From the NCBI RefSeq assembly GCF_038592905.1, contig NZ_CP151943.1, forward strand, positions 344,001-408,000: DNA of 64,000 bases, given 5' to 3'. This DNA is from Neobacillus sp. FSL H8-0543. GTDB lineage: Bacteria; Bacillota; Bacilli; Bacillales; Cytobacillaceae. The position numbers and the translations under genes were made by a program. Position 1 is the stretch's first letter, and every line of letters starts with the position of its first letter. Below are positions 54,213-64,000 of this stretch, in pieces. The notes below the pieces were generated by a model that worked only from the letters and a program-made list of their open reading frames with translations, made no database searches and had not been told where the DNA came from.

Positions 54213-54896
54213 TTAATGTAATACCAAATAGGGAATAACATAAGGTATAACAATAGAAGTCAGGATACCAGCAATTCCCATAGCTGCACCTGCAACTGCA
54301 CCTTGAACTTCCCCTTCCCTAACTGCCTCAGCTGTTCCGATTCCATGTGCAATCGTACCAATTGACAATCCTCTAGCAAAGGGCTGGTCAACTTTTACTA
54401 AATTTAAGATTTGGGGACCAAATAAAGCGCCGGTCATTCCCGTAACAATAACGAAGCCAGCAATAAGAGATTGATTTCCTTCTATTATCCGCCCTATCTC
54501 AGTAGCAACCGGTACGGTTACCGATTTAACGCTAAATGAAAGTAATATTTCTCTAGGAAAACCAAACCAAATTGCCATAAGAATGGCTGATGTTATGGTC
54601 AAAAAGGTACCTGAAATAAGGCCTACTAATGCTGCACTGAAGTATTTAGTTAATGACTTCCCGTTTTTGTAAATTGGAATCGCCAACGCCACGGTTGCTG
54701 GCCCTAGCAAGTAAGTCATAATATTTTTTGCAGGCGTGTAGTCCTGATAAGATACATTTGTCATTAGCAAAATAGCAATAATAGCAACCGTACTTAAGAA
54801 TACGGGATTGGTTAAGGGTGAAGAAAATCTTTTACTAATATTAAGGATAAGATTGTATATCGTGATCGTTATTACAATACTAAATAGCGTGATCAT
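54213..54896 (-). CDS. lrgB: LrgB/CidB family membrane protein
   Basis: 227 residues, polytopic. SVKSVTVPVATEIGRIIEGN and GTIAHGIGTAEAVREGEVQGAVAGAAMG are the family's signature loops. With LrgA it forms a holin/antiholin-like pair, also reported to export pyruvate in B. subtilis (PftAB). It overlaps lrgA by 17 nt. Confidence 0.92.
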   Translation of the reverse strand: MITLFSIVITITIYNLILNISKRFSSPLTNPVFLSTVAIIAILLMTNVSYQDYTPAKNIMTYLLGPATVALAIPIYKNGKSLTKYFSAALVGLISGTFLTITSAILMAIWFGFPREILLSFSVKSVTVPVATEIGRIIEGNQSLIAGFVIVTGMTGALFGPQILNLVKVDQPFARGLSIGTIAHGIGTAEAVREGEVQGAVAGAAMGIAGILTSIVIPYVIPYLVLH

Positions 54897-55272
54897 GTGA
54901 AGTCACTCTCACCTTTTCTTTTCTACTCATAACTGATTGAGTAATTCTTCCAGCGGAAATCATGCCAATTATCGCACTTGAAATAATAATAAACAAAAGT
55001 GATAATCCATTTTTACTAATAACCTGACCTAAGGTCATTAACCCCACTGAAATAGGAATGAAAAAGAAACCTAAATGCTTCAAGAGCCAACCAGCGGCAA
55101 GTTCTATCTGTTCTAACTTGATAACTTTCAACCATAGTAACACTAGGAGCAATAACATTCCTATGACATTACCTGGAATTTTTAACTGAAAGAATTGCGT
55201 AATATAATTTCCTATATGATAGATCAAAACCAATAGGAGCATTTGTGCGCAAGATCTCCACGCCTTTTCCAT
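54880..55272 (-). CDS. lrgA: LrgA/CidA family holin-like protein
   Basis: 130 residues, about four membrane segments, with KIPGNVIGMLLLLVLLW and LGFFFIPISVGLM, the LrgA family motifs. First gene of the lrgAB pair. GGGAGGTGA precedes ATG. The LytSR-type regulator is not present in this window. Confidence 0.9.
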   Translation of the reverse strand: MEKAWRSCAQMLLLVLIYHIGNYITQFFQLKIPGNVIGMLLLLVLLWLKVIKLEQIELAAGWLLKHLGFFFIPISVGLMTLGQVISKNGLSLLFIIISSAIIGMISAGRITQSVMSRKEKVRVTSHDHAI

Positions 55273-55399
55273 CTATCTCACCTCCCTAATCATTTTACTA
55301 GTATAAAGGAAAATGACTATATAAGCAGGTATTTTGTTCACAAAATATCCATATCTTTTTACTAAAAACTTCTTTATCTTTAAACTAGGAGGGATACAA

Positions 55400-56002
55400 A
55401 TGAAAAAAATCTATATTATTTGCAGTCTTGCGGTGTTCCTAGGGATTGCAGGAGGAATCTCTTTCTTTCTAATTCGAGATGCAAGTGCACAAATACCAGA
55501 AGAAATCACTTTAGTTACCCAGAATGGTGATACATACAATTTTGGTGAAGATAAGACAAAATTGAAGTTAGTCGAATTTATTTACACCCACTGTCCTGAT
55601 ATTTGTCCAACCACAACTCAAAAGATGAATTCACTAAAAACTGATTTAGAAAAAAGCGGGGTTTTTGGAAAAGATGTTGAATTTCTTACCATTACCATTG
55701 ACCCGTACCGCGACACTCCTGAACTATTACAAAGATATATAAAGGGATTTGAAATTGAAACCAGCGAGCATTGGATTTACCTGACAGGTGACCCAGAAAA
55801 TATTAAAGCAGATCAGCAAAAAATACAAGAAGTAGCGGACTCCTTGCAATTTCAATACAAAGACCCAGGGAACGGCCAATTTGTTCACACTTCCTTTACT
55901 TATTTAGTCGACGAAAATAATAAATTTGTTGAGAAATTCCCTATGGGAGAGGACTTCGACAAAAAAGAAGTATACGATGAGATTATGAAGGAAATTAAAT
56001 AG
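55400..56002 (+). CDS. SCO1/SenC family copper chaperone
   Basis: 200 residues. An N-terminal membrane anchor (about 1-25) precedes a thioredoxin-like domain. The copper-binding CPDICP (CxxxC) and the later His in FVHTSFTYLVD are intact. SCO proteins deliver copper to the CuA site of cytochrome oxidase. The start at MKKIYII has AGGAGGG 7 nt upstream. Confidence 0.92.
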   Translation: MKKIYIICSLAVFLGIAGGISFFLIRDASAQIPEEITLVTQNGDTYNFGEDKTKLKLVEFIYTHCPDICPTTTQKMNSLKTDLEKSGVFGKDVEFLTITIDPYRDTPELLQRYIKGFEIETSEHWIYLTGDPENIKADQQKIQEVADSLQFQYKDPGNGQFVHTSFTYLVDENNKFVEKFPMGEDFDKKEVYDEIMKEIK

Positions 56003-56007
56003 TCAAA

Positions 56008-56049
56008 TAAAAAAAGCGGTTAGTCCCTTGGATTAATCGCTTTAATTTT
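56008..56049 (+). terminator. Terminator of the SCO gene
   Basis: AAAGCGGTTAGTCC/GGATTAATCGCTTT stem with minor mismatches and a T-rich tail. Confidence 0.75.
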
Positions 56050-56055
56050 ACCTAT

Positions 56056-56190
56056 TTAATTCACTGATGAAGGATATTTCTTTATTTGCTGTAACGATAA
56101 AAGGTAATTGGACTTTGGTTTAGTTAAACTCGCTTTTATTCCAGCCTGCTTTAACTTGTTAACGAGTTCACTAAGTTGTTTCTTCGCCAT
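56056..56190 (-). CDS. Small basic hypothetical protein
   Basis: 44 residues, basic (MAKKQLSELVNKLKQAG, then IKASLTKPKSNYLLS). GAGGGTG precedes ATG. No known family comes to mind. The shape suggests a small helical nucleic-acid- or membrane-associated protein. Confidence 0.6.
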   Translation of the reverse strand: MAKKQLSELVNKLKQAGIKASLTKPKSNYLLSLQQIKKYPSSVN

Positions 56191-56371
56191 ACTTTTCACC
56201 CTCTTTTATTACTTCTTAACCCAATTCTACAACAAAAATATGAATAAAGTGTGAAAATTATAAAAAAAACCCAGAAAATTTTTCTTCAATATTTTTACTT
56301 TCTCCTTCATTTTTTTATATGCTGGTTATCGCAAATTCGCTCTTCCACTGAATTAGTGTTATAATGTATAG

Positions 56372-58018
<1,647 letters not shown>

Positions 58019-58025
58019 GAATGAT

Positions 58026-58060
58026 GAAGCGGGCTCTCCTCGAGAACCCGCTTATTTTTG
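58026..58060 (+). terminator. Terminator of the ABC-F gene
   Basis: AAGCGGG.TCT/AGA.CCCGCTT stem and ATTTTTG tail. Confidence 0.8.
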
Positions 58061-58061
58061 T

Positions 58062-58193
58062 TTAGTGACGTTTTTGTTTTCGACGGGATGATGATTCTTC
58101 CCTGCTGCCTGTTTCTGTGGTCGTTGTCCCTTGCCCTTCTACTTGCGGAGAATTAAGACCAATCGTCGATGGATCTTTTTTTCGCTTACCCAT
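58062..58193 (-). CDS. yuzL: YuzL family small protein
   Basis: 43 residues, very polar: MGKRKKDPSTIG, then SPQVEGQGTTT, then a basic tail. The pattern KDPS...SSQVEGQGTTTPETG is the YuzL signature. GGAGGTG precedes ATG. The function is unknown; the family is seen in spore formers. Confidence 0.85.
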   Translation of the reverse strand: MGKRKKDPSTIGLNSPQVEGQGTTTTETGSREESSSRRKQKRH

Positions 58194-58292
58194 TGCTAAC
58201 ACCTCCACTAATAGTTTTCGGCAGATGATTGAGACTTATACCGAATAATTAAGATGAATTATGGCAAGATAATTTCAGGAGGAGGTGTTTTT

Positions 58293-58535
58293 ATGGCGAA
58301 AATTGGAGTAGAACAATCTCTTACAAATATTCAAATGGCATTACGCGAAAAAGGTTATGATGTAGTTGAATTAAAGCAAGAATCCGATGCTCAAAATTGT
58401 GATTGTTGTGTGGTTACTGGTTTAGATTCGAATATTATGGGGATGCAGGATATCTCAACAAAAGGATCTGTCATTGAAGCAAGTGGCATGAGTGCTGATG
58501 AAGTTTGCGAACAGGTTGCTAGCAGACTTCAATGA
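58293..58535 (+). CDS. ykuS: UPF0180 family protein YkuS
   Basis: 80 residues. [13 protein letters not shown] with [20 protein letters not shown] is the UPF0180 family pattern, including the CDCC stretch. Function unknown. GGAGGAGGTG precedes the ATG; the longer upstream frame lacks a ribosome site. Confidence 0.9.
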   Translation: MAKIGVEQSLTNIQMALREKGYDVVELKQESDAQNCDCCVVTGLDSNIMGMQDISTKGSVIEASGMSADEVCEQVASRLQ

Positions 58536-58609
58536 ATTATTATTCCCTCCCATAGGGATGAAAGCATAACTTGTTACAATTTGAAGCCAATTCTTTGAAA
58601 AATCCTCTT

Positions 58610-58635
58610 AAACTGCCAAAAGGCAGTTTTTTTTA
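58610..58635 (+). terminator. Terminator after ykuS
   Basis: AAACTGCC/GGCAGTTT stem with a long T-run. Confidence 0.85.
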
Positions 58636-58718
58636 TACTATCCGTCTTTTATGATAATTCTCGTTTCGTTATAATAATGTTATACACATTACGAGTAGAT
58701 TTTGAGAGGAAGTTATAA

Positions 58719-59498
58719 ATGAAGAAGTTTTTTTATACCGGATTTGCATTAGCTATAATAATCTTATCTGCTTGTACGAATAAAGGAGAAACACAACAGA
58801 GAGAAATTGAATTAACCATTTCTGCAGCTGCAAGCTTAAATGCTGCACTTTCAGAAATTAAAACCAATTTCGAACAAGAGAATAAACATATATCCCTTTT
58901 CTACAATATAGGCGGTTCTGGTACCTTACATCAGCAAATCCTCCAAGGTGCTCCTGTGGATATTTTTCTCTCAGCATCCAATGTTCAATTTAAAGAATTA
59001 ACTAAAAAAGGATTCATCGATAAACACGATCAAGTTGATTTATTAAGTAACCAACTCGTTCTAATTACAAACAAGGATAATCCTGCTGTATTTAAGCAAT
59101 TTTCCGATTTGCAGGAAGGTGTCATTAAGAAAATTGCTATTGGTACACCAGAAACTGTCCCAGCAGGGATGTATGCAAAACAAACTTTACAAAATCTTGG
59201 TCTATGGGAAATTCTCCTTCCAAAAATAATCCAAACAAAGGATGTTAGCCAAGTTCTCGCCTATGTTGAGACTGGGAATGTGGAAGCAGGCATTGTCTAT
59301 ATGACAGATGCAAAAATATCTGATAAAGTTAAAGTTGTCTCTGTTGCTGAGCAAGATGCACATGATACGATTATCTATCCTGCGGGTATTATAAAAAGCT
59401 CAAAGAATAAGGAAGAAGCTGCTCTGTTTCTCAGCTATTTACAAAGTACATCAGCAAAAACCATTTTTGAAAAATATGGATTTAATGTATTGGATTGA
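58719..59498 (+). CDS. modA: Molybdate ABC transporter binding lipoprotein
   Basis: 259 residues. Lipoprotein signal with LSACT lipobox (Cys about 19). ModA motifs ISAAASLNAAL, IGGSGTLHQQI, GAPVDIFLSASNV and GTPETVPAGMYAKQ are present. It binds molybdate or tungstate. Its stop overlaps the modB ATG (TGATG). GAGAGG precedes ATG. Confidence 0.94.
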   Translation: MKKFFYTGFALAIIILSACTNKGETQQREIELTISAAASLNAALSEIKTNFEQENKHISLFYNIGGSGTLHQQILQGAPVDIFLSASNVQFKELTKKGFIDKHDQVDLLSNQLVLITNKDNPAVFKQFSDLQEGVIKKIAIGTPETVPAGMYAKQTLQNLGLWEILLPKIIQTKDVSQVLAYVETGNVEAGIVYMTDAKISDKVKVVSVAEQDAHDTIIYPAGIIKSSKNKEEAALFLSYLQSTSAKTIFEKYGFNVLD

Positions 59499-60163
59499 TG
59501 AGCATGTTACAGAATGAATTTTGGGCACCTATTAAATTTTCTTTAGAAGTTGCTTCCATTTCAGTTGTGATTGTTAGTTTTTTGGGGATTTTGATTGGGA
59601 GATTGTTATATAATAAGCAGTTTAAAGGGAAAACGGTACTTGAAACCATCCTCCTGCTCCCCATCGTCTTACCGCCCACCGTTATTGGATTTTTATTGAT
59701 TTATTTTTTCGGAAGAAATAGCCTTGTTGGTATTTTAATAGAAGATCTTTTCCAGCATTCCATCATGTTTACGCCAGGCGCTGCCATCATCGCTTCAACA
59801 ATTGTAGCCTTTCCACTGATGTATCAATCAGTAAAATTGGGCTTTCAAGCCGTTGATAAGGATATTGAGGCTGCTGCTAGAGTGGATGGTGCCAATGAAC
59901 GGAAGGTTTTTTTACTAGTATCCTTACCATTATCACTACCGGCCATTGTATCAGGCGTTGTTTTAAGCTTTGCTCGAGCACTAGGTGAATTTGGTGCAAC
60001 CTTTATGTTCGCAGGGAATATCCCAGGAAGAACACAAACGGCTTCTACTGCCATATACATTGCGATGGAATCAGGAAATATGAGTCTAGCTTGGTCATTA
60101 GTAGGCTCAATGATTATCATTTCCTTCCTTTTGTTATTACTTACTACTATTACGCAAAAATAA
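59498..60163 (+). CDS. modB: Molybdate ABC transporter permease
   Basis: 221 residues, about five to six membrane segments, with the permease EAA loop (DIEAAARVDGANERKVFLLVSLPLSLPAIVSG). It overlaps modA by 1 nt. No ATPase (modC) follows; the next gene is on the other strand after a terminator. Molybdate serves the formate dehydrogenase. Confidence 0.93.
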   Translation: MSMLQNEFWAPIKFSLEVASISVVIVSFLGILIGRLLYNKQFKGKTVLETILLLPIVLPPTVIGFLLIYFFGRNSLVGILIEDLFQHSIMFTPGAAIIASTIVAFPLMYQSVKLGFQAVDKDIEAAARVDGANERKVFLLVSLPLSLPAIVSGVVLSFARALGEFGATFMFAGNIPGRTQTASTAIYIAMESGNMSLAWSLVGSMIIISFLLLLLTTITQK

Positions 60164-60203
60164 AAGCCTTGATGAGAGAATTCTCCTCTTGGCCTTTTTA
60201 TTT
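60162..60203. terminator. Terminator between modB and mprF
   Basis: Imperfect stem AAAAGCC...GAGAG/CTC...GGCCTTTT followed by a T-rich tail; may serve both strands. Confidence 0.6.
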
Positions 60204-60210
60204 TGATCAC

Positions 60211-62286
60211 TCATTCTTTTATTGACATAAACCAGGTTATTTGTACCATTATTAATGGCAATGAATAGTTAGATTTCCTCCTGTATCCCAAATATCTTGT
60301 TTCCCAATTATCAGAATTACATCCATCGCCCACTTTATTATTTTGTCCTTGAATAAAAATTTGAGACGCTATTCTTTCACTAATAAATGAAAACTTTGAA
60401 AGACCTCCATTTGGTAAGGGGGACAGCAGAAAACATGTAAACCCATTTCCATGCAGAACAGGAAGCATTTCATCACTTACCTGATAAAAAACCGGTGTGT
60501 ATCCATGTAAATCGGCAAGTGCTTGAAACTCCTCGATCGTATTTGATAATTCACTTCTTTCACCAATTGGGTCACCCAAAATCACTAATTTGTCAGCGTA
60601 AGGCTGAAAGGTTAGTAAGATGTTTCTCTTACGATTCCAAAATATTTTCTTGTCTTTAAGGAATTGTAAATGTGACAAATTATTTTCATGATAACGCTTT
60701 AAATGCTTAATTATTTCTGGTTCATGATAATTCGTCTCTTCAAATTTCCATTTTTCCGGTTTGCTTTTTAGATATCCAAAGAAAAAAATAAAAAATGCTA
60801 CAAAGATTCCAATGATCGCACTATTGAATAAATCTCGAGAATCTAAAATAACATAGGATAAAAGTTGTTCTGGCAGTTCGATTTTTGCATTTGGTAAATT
60901 TAAATAACCAATGACTAAATACATCGAGGTAATAACTACGACTAACAAAATATCAAAAGCCGTCTTCCCCCACGTGAGCACATAGCTTTCCCTGTAAAAA
61001 TATCCTTTAGATAATTTAAGAAGAAGAGCAACAAGGATTAAAAAGATGGCTTCTTCATAATCCAGCCCTTTAAAAATTGAAAAAACTGCAGCAAATATTA
61101 AGACAATAATAGTTAATTCGTATGCCCGTTTCACATTGTACTCAATCCCCCGTGATAACCCTAATAAAAGGAAACCAGCAATAACCGTTAACTGATGTGA
61201 AAGATTAATGATAGGAAAATATACAAGCTCTTGAGCAATTCGAAGTCTTGAAATGATTCCTGGGACACTTGCAGATAAAAGGAGAATGATCCCTGAAAGA
61301 AAGACTAATGCAGTCAAGATAACATGACTAAATCTCTGAATGATTGTATTTGGTAGATTGCTCCACGATTCGTTCCAATTATCCCAATATCTCTTTACAA
61401 ATAGGACAACACTGATGAGAAACGGCACTAAATAATAGCCGATTCGATAAAATAATAGAAGGACGATTACCTTCTCTTCAGGTATTCGCAGTTCTAACAT
61501 TCCCCAAATCAATACGACATCGAACGAGCCTAACCCTCCTGGAATCATACTTATTATTCCTGCACATATCGCGACAACAAACACAGGAAATAGATCCTTG
61601 ATGGAAATAGAGATATTTAATATCTCACAAAGAAACAGTATCGCAAGAAACATGGCCGCCCATTCCATCACAGAAATAAAAAATAGTTTTACTCCAACAT
61701 CAAGTGTAAAGAAGCTTTGCTTGTCGACCTTTGCCTTATAAATATGTATTCCAATAAATACAGGTAGGTATAACGAAATTGCTAGAACGGCAAAATAAAG
61801 CCATTTTGTTTGAACGAAAACAGGAGAACTGTGGAACCCTATAACAACAATAAGTGCAAGCATGGAAATACCTGTCAAATAAAAAAAGGAGACAAAGGCA
61901 ATCCCTTCTAAAAGCCTTCTTTTTACTGGCACATGCTTATTATAAAAATAGGTCCTTAACATCACCCCTATTAGTCCGCCTAGACCAAATAAATTAGAAA
62001 ATGAATTTGCTATAAGAGCTTGCTCTAACAGCTCCCTCTTCACTAGACGCAATCCCAGTATGTTTACTAGCATGACATCATACATCAACATCGGTAGAAC
62101 CGCTGTAAATGTTAAGGCAAGAATAAGAATTAATGTACCAAAATGCAATTGATTTATTTCATGCTGGAATAACTGAATATCTATACCCTTAATAAATTTC
62201 TTCAATTCAATAATCGCAAAAACTAGTAATAAAAGCGGGAAAATATATTTTGCTGTTGTTAGTAATTTTTTGTTTTTCCTAACCAA
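60211..62286 (-). CDS. mprF: MprF-like phosphatidylglycerol flippase with a truncated synthase domain
   Basis: About 691 residues, against about 850-860 for typical MprF. Residues 1 to about 520 hold some fourteen membrane segments of the flippase. The start of the cytosolic synthase domain is normal to HGNGFTCFLL, then jumps to PLPNGGLSKFSFISERIASQI, which lies near the end of normal MprF. About 150 residues of the aminoacyl-transferase core are missing in frame. A second small loss precedes WETRYLGY. The start is TTG near 62286. Confidence 0.85.
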   Translation of the reverse strand: MVRKNKKLLTTAKYIFPLLLLVFAIIELKKFIKGIDIQLFQHEINQLHFGTLILILALTFTAVLPMLMYDVMLVNILGLRLVKRELLEQALIANSFSNLFGLGGLIGVMLRTYFYNKHVPVKRRLLEGIAFVSFFYLTGISMLALIVVIGFHSSPVFVQTKWLYFAVLAISLYLPVFIGIHIYKAKVDKQSFFTLDVGVKLFFISVMEWAAMFLAILFLCEILNISISIKDLFPVFVVAICAGIISMIPGGLGSFDVVLIWGMLELRIPEEKVIVLLLFYRIGYYLVPFLISVVLFVKRYWDNWNESWSNLPNTIIQRFSHVILTALVFLSGIILLLSASVPGIISRLRIAQELVYFPIINLSHQLTVIAGFLLLGLSRGIEYNVKRAYELTIIVLIFAAVFSIFKGLDYEEAIFLILVALLLKLSKGYFYRESYVLTWGKTAFDILLVVVITSMYLVIGYLNLPNAKIELPEQLLSYVILDSRDLFNSAIIGIFVAFFIFFFGYLKSKPEKWKFEETNYHEPEIIKHLKRYHENNLSHLQFLKDKKIFWNRKRNILLTFQPYADKLVILGDPIGERSELSNTIEEFQALADLHGYTPVFYQVSDEMLPVLHGNGFTCFLLSPLPNGGLSKFSFISERIASQIFIQGQNNKVGDGCNSDNWETRYLGYRRKSNYSLPLIMVQITWFMSIKE

Positions 62287-62477
62287 CAAGAAGACCACCT
62301 ATTATTTAAATATTTTTAATATTGTAATAAATATACTCTTATTTCACTATAAAAACAAAGAGATTATTCTTCTTTATCATTTTTGACCCCGTTTAAAAAT
62401 TTTTATAAAAAATAGACAAGTTTTCCTACCTACTAAGCATAAATATGAAATAGGACAAATTATACGGGGGGCCCGAA

Positions 62478-62930
62478 ATGAAATTCTTAGTAATGAAAAA
62501 GGACACGCTTATATTCATATTATTTGTAGGATTTATGCTAATTGCCATTTCAGCTTGGTTTTTACTAAAAGGAAGCGATACAGTCGTATTTAATCAAGCA
62601 TCAAACGAAAACCAGCGTGAAATTCATATGGTCACGGTAGAATTCAAGTCAACTACGAAGGACGGCAAGAAAATAGAAGCTTACCGCTGGGATCCTGGAA
62701 CAATAAATATTGAAAAAGATGAAAAGGTAAAACTATTTATTAGTGGTATTAATGGTGAAGAGCATCCTTTTTATATAGAAGGTACAGATATTAAAGGTTC
62801 AGTAAAAAAAGGTGAAGAGACAATAGTAGATCTCCAATTTACCGAAGAAGGCACCTACCGTTTGATATGTGAAGTACATGGAGACAGAGCACACAACGGT
62901 CCGATGATTGCATATATTAACGTGGATTAA
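62478..62930 (+). CDS. Membrane-anchored cupredoxin-like protein
   Basis: 150 residues. N-terminal membrane anchor (about 8-30), then a cupredoxin fold. The type-1 copper ligands are visible: His in GEEHPF and Cys, His, Met in CEVHGDRAHNGPM. It may carry electrons or bind copper outside the membrane. GGGGGG precedes ATG. No partner oxidase is adjacent. Confidence 0.85.
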   Translation: MKFLVMKKDTLIFILFVGFMLIAISAWFLLKGSDTVVFNQASNENQREIHMVTVEFKSTTKDGKKIEAYRWDPGTINIEKDEKVKLFISGINGEEHPFYIEGTDIKGSVKKGEETIVDLQFTEEGTYRLICEVHGDRAHNGPMIAYINVD

Positions 62931-62938
62931 ATATATTT

Positions 62939-62968
62939 GGCAGGAGATAATTCTCCTGCCCTTTTTTA
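62939..62968 (+). terminator. Terminator of the cupredoxin gene
   Basis: GGCAGGAGA/TCTCCTGCC stem and T-run. The stretch 62969-63262 is AT-rich and holds the pflB control region. Confidence 0.85.
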
Positions 62969-63177
62969 TGGTACTATTGATTGTACCTGATTGTTTGTAC
63001 TATTTACATGTTGTTATTGAAGTTTGTTTTTATATAACAGTTACTACATTTACACTTTTAATTATAGTACAGTTTACAAAAAGTTTTTTATATCGTTAGA
63101 ATTTTCGTTCTAAATTTAACCAAAAACCCCGCATTTTTAAAGACTTCACAATATCTTAACAATTAACCAAAAATTCA

Positions 63178-63193
63178 TGTGCTACATTTCACA
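63178..63193. promoter_or_regulatory. Possible Fnr box upstream of pflB
   Basis: TGTGC-TACATT-TCACA matches TGTGA-N6-TCACA with one mismatch. TATAAC at 63214-63219 would put it near -41.5. Weaker than the narK site. Confidence 0.45.
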
Positions 63194-63262
63194 TAAACCT
63201 GTTATACTCATTTTATAACAACTGTTACATTTCTTCACATAAAAATTATGAGGTGAAAAAGC

Positions 63263-64000
63263 ATGGAACAATGGCAAGGTTTTGTTAAAGGTGCATGGAC
63301 AAACGATGTAAACGTCCGCGACTTCATTCTAAAAAATTATGCTCCATATGAGGGCGACGATAGCTTTTTACAAGCGGCAACAGATGCCACAAATAAACTC
63401 TGGGAACAAGTAATGGAATTAACCAAAAAGGAACGCGAAAATGGTGGCGTCCTAGACATGGATACTGAAACTGTATCTACTATCACTTCACATGGCCCTG
63501 GTTATCTAAATGAAGAGTTGGAAAAGATTGTTGGTGTTCAAACCGATAAACCATTCAATCGCTCGATGCAGCCTTTCGGCGGAATCCGCATGGCAAAAGC
63601 AGCATGTGAAGCGTATGGTTATGAATTAAACCCAGAAATCGAAAGATTCTTTACAGAATTCCGTAAAACTCACAACCAAGGCGTATTTGATGCTTACACG
63701 GATGAAATGATGCTTGCTCGTAAAGCTGCTATTATCACTGGTCTACCTGATGCATATGGCCGTGGTCGTATTATCGGCGATTATCGTCGTGTCGCATTAT
63801 ATGGTGTGGACTTCTTAATAGAAGAAAAGAAAAAGGATAAAAAAAATACAAGTAAGGTAATGACAGAAGACAATATGCGTCTTCGTGAGGAGATTGCTGA
63901 ACAAATTCGTGCATTAAATGAACTAAAAGAAATGGCAAAAACCCACGGATTCGATATTTCCAAACCTGCTAAAACAGCTGTTGAAGCATTCCAATGGGTA
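63263..64000 (+). CDS. pflB: Formate acetyltransferase (pyruvate formate-lyase), partial
   Basis: The N-terminal 246 codons, cut by the window end. MEQWQGFVKGAWTNDVNVRDFI, FNRSMQPFGGIRMAKAAC and ITGLPDAYGRGRIIGDYRRVALYG are conserved PFL segments. It converts pyruvate and CoA to acetyl-CoA and formate anaerobically. The catalytic cysteines and glycyl-radical site lie beyond the window. GAGGTG precedes ATG. The formate could feed the selenoprotein dehydrogenase. Confidence 0.95.
   Translation, partial: MEQWQGFVKGAWTNDVNVRDFILKNYAPYEGDDSFLQAATDATNKLWEQVMELTKKERENGGVLDMDTETVSTITSHGPGYLNEELEKIVGVQTDKPFNRSMQPFGGIRMAKAACEAYGYELNPEIERFFTEFRKTHNQGVFDAYTDEMMLARKAAIITGLPDAYGRGRIIGDYRRVALYGVDFLIEEKKKDKKNTSKVMTEDNMRLREEIAEQIRALNELKEMAKTHGFDISKPAKTAVEAFQWV

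Overview
The window is chromosomal DNA of a low-GC, spore-forming Bacillaceae bacterium (Bacillus/Neobacillus-like). This rests on strong AGGAGG-type ribosome sites, U-rich intrinsic terminators after most operons, and many Bacillus-restricted families (YkuD, YkuS, YuzL, YhfH, YjcZ, YdjO, RacA, HelD, YitT, BA3454 family). I see no rRNA, tRNA, CRISPR array, prophage or intact insertion sequence. Gene order looks like ordinary core and accessory chromosome.

Layout. 0-10 kb: YitT, a cold-shock protein, an E. coli-type asnS with a leader-peptide/terminator arrangement, helD and small proteins. 10-19 kb: YkuD L,D-transpeptidase, a class V aminotransferase, a polysaccharide deacetylase, a RacA-like pair, nitronate monooxygenase, nitroreductase and an M50-like protease. 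19-23 kb: a two-component system, an FtsX-type ABC exporter and an oxidase-like small membrane protein in one minus-strand operon. 23-27 kb: an OpuC-type osmolyte ABC transporter with a perfect palindrome over its -10 box, next to a BusR-like GntR-RCK_C regulator. 27-37 kb: aspartokinase III, CoA-type NUDIX hydrolase, a homogentisate-pathway operon and a TrpXYZ-like ABC transporter. 37-44 kb: YjcZ, HD hydrolase, LtaS, acyl-CoA dehydrogenase and a Ktr potassium channel subunit. 44-53 kb: two NarK-type transporters (one fused to a PAS domain), a selenocysteine formate dehydrogenase, and an orphan MHYT-like/PAS/PAS histidine kinase. 53-64 kb: small zinc-ribbon proteins, LrgAB, SCO, an ABC-F protein, ModAB, a shortened MprF, a cupredoxin and the start of pflB.

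The outstanding feature is at 48148-50205. What looks like a frameshifted or split formate dehydrogenase is one continuous reading frame with an in-frame UGA at the catalytic position. It is followed at the E. coli fdhF spacing by a SECIS-like hairpin with a GGUCU loop, so this is very probably a selenoprotein. Together with pflB (formate producer), ModAB (molybdate uptake) and NarK with an Fnr box placed near -41.5, the right-hand 20 kb suggests anaerobic formate/nitrate metabolism. Other points of interest are the c-di-AMP-type osmolyte locus, the NarK-PAS fusion, the asnS leader peptide overlapping a terminator, an apparent AUU start in a YdjO-family gene, a candidate small RNA upstream of helD, and an MprF lacking most of its aminoacyl-transferase core.
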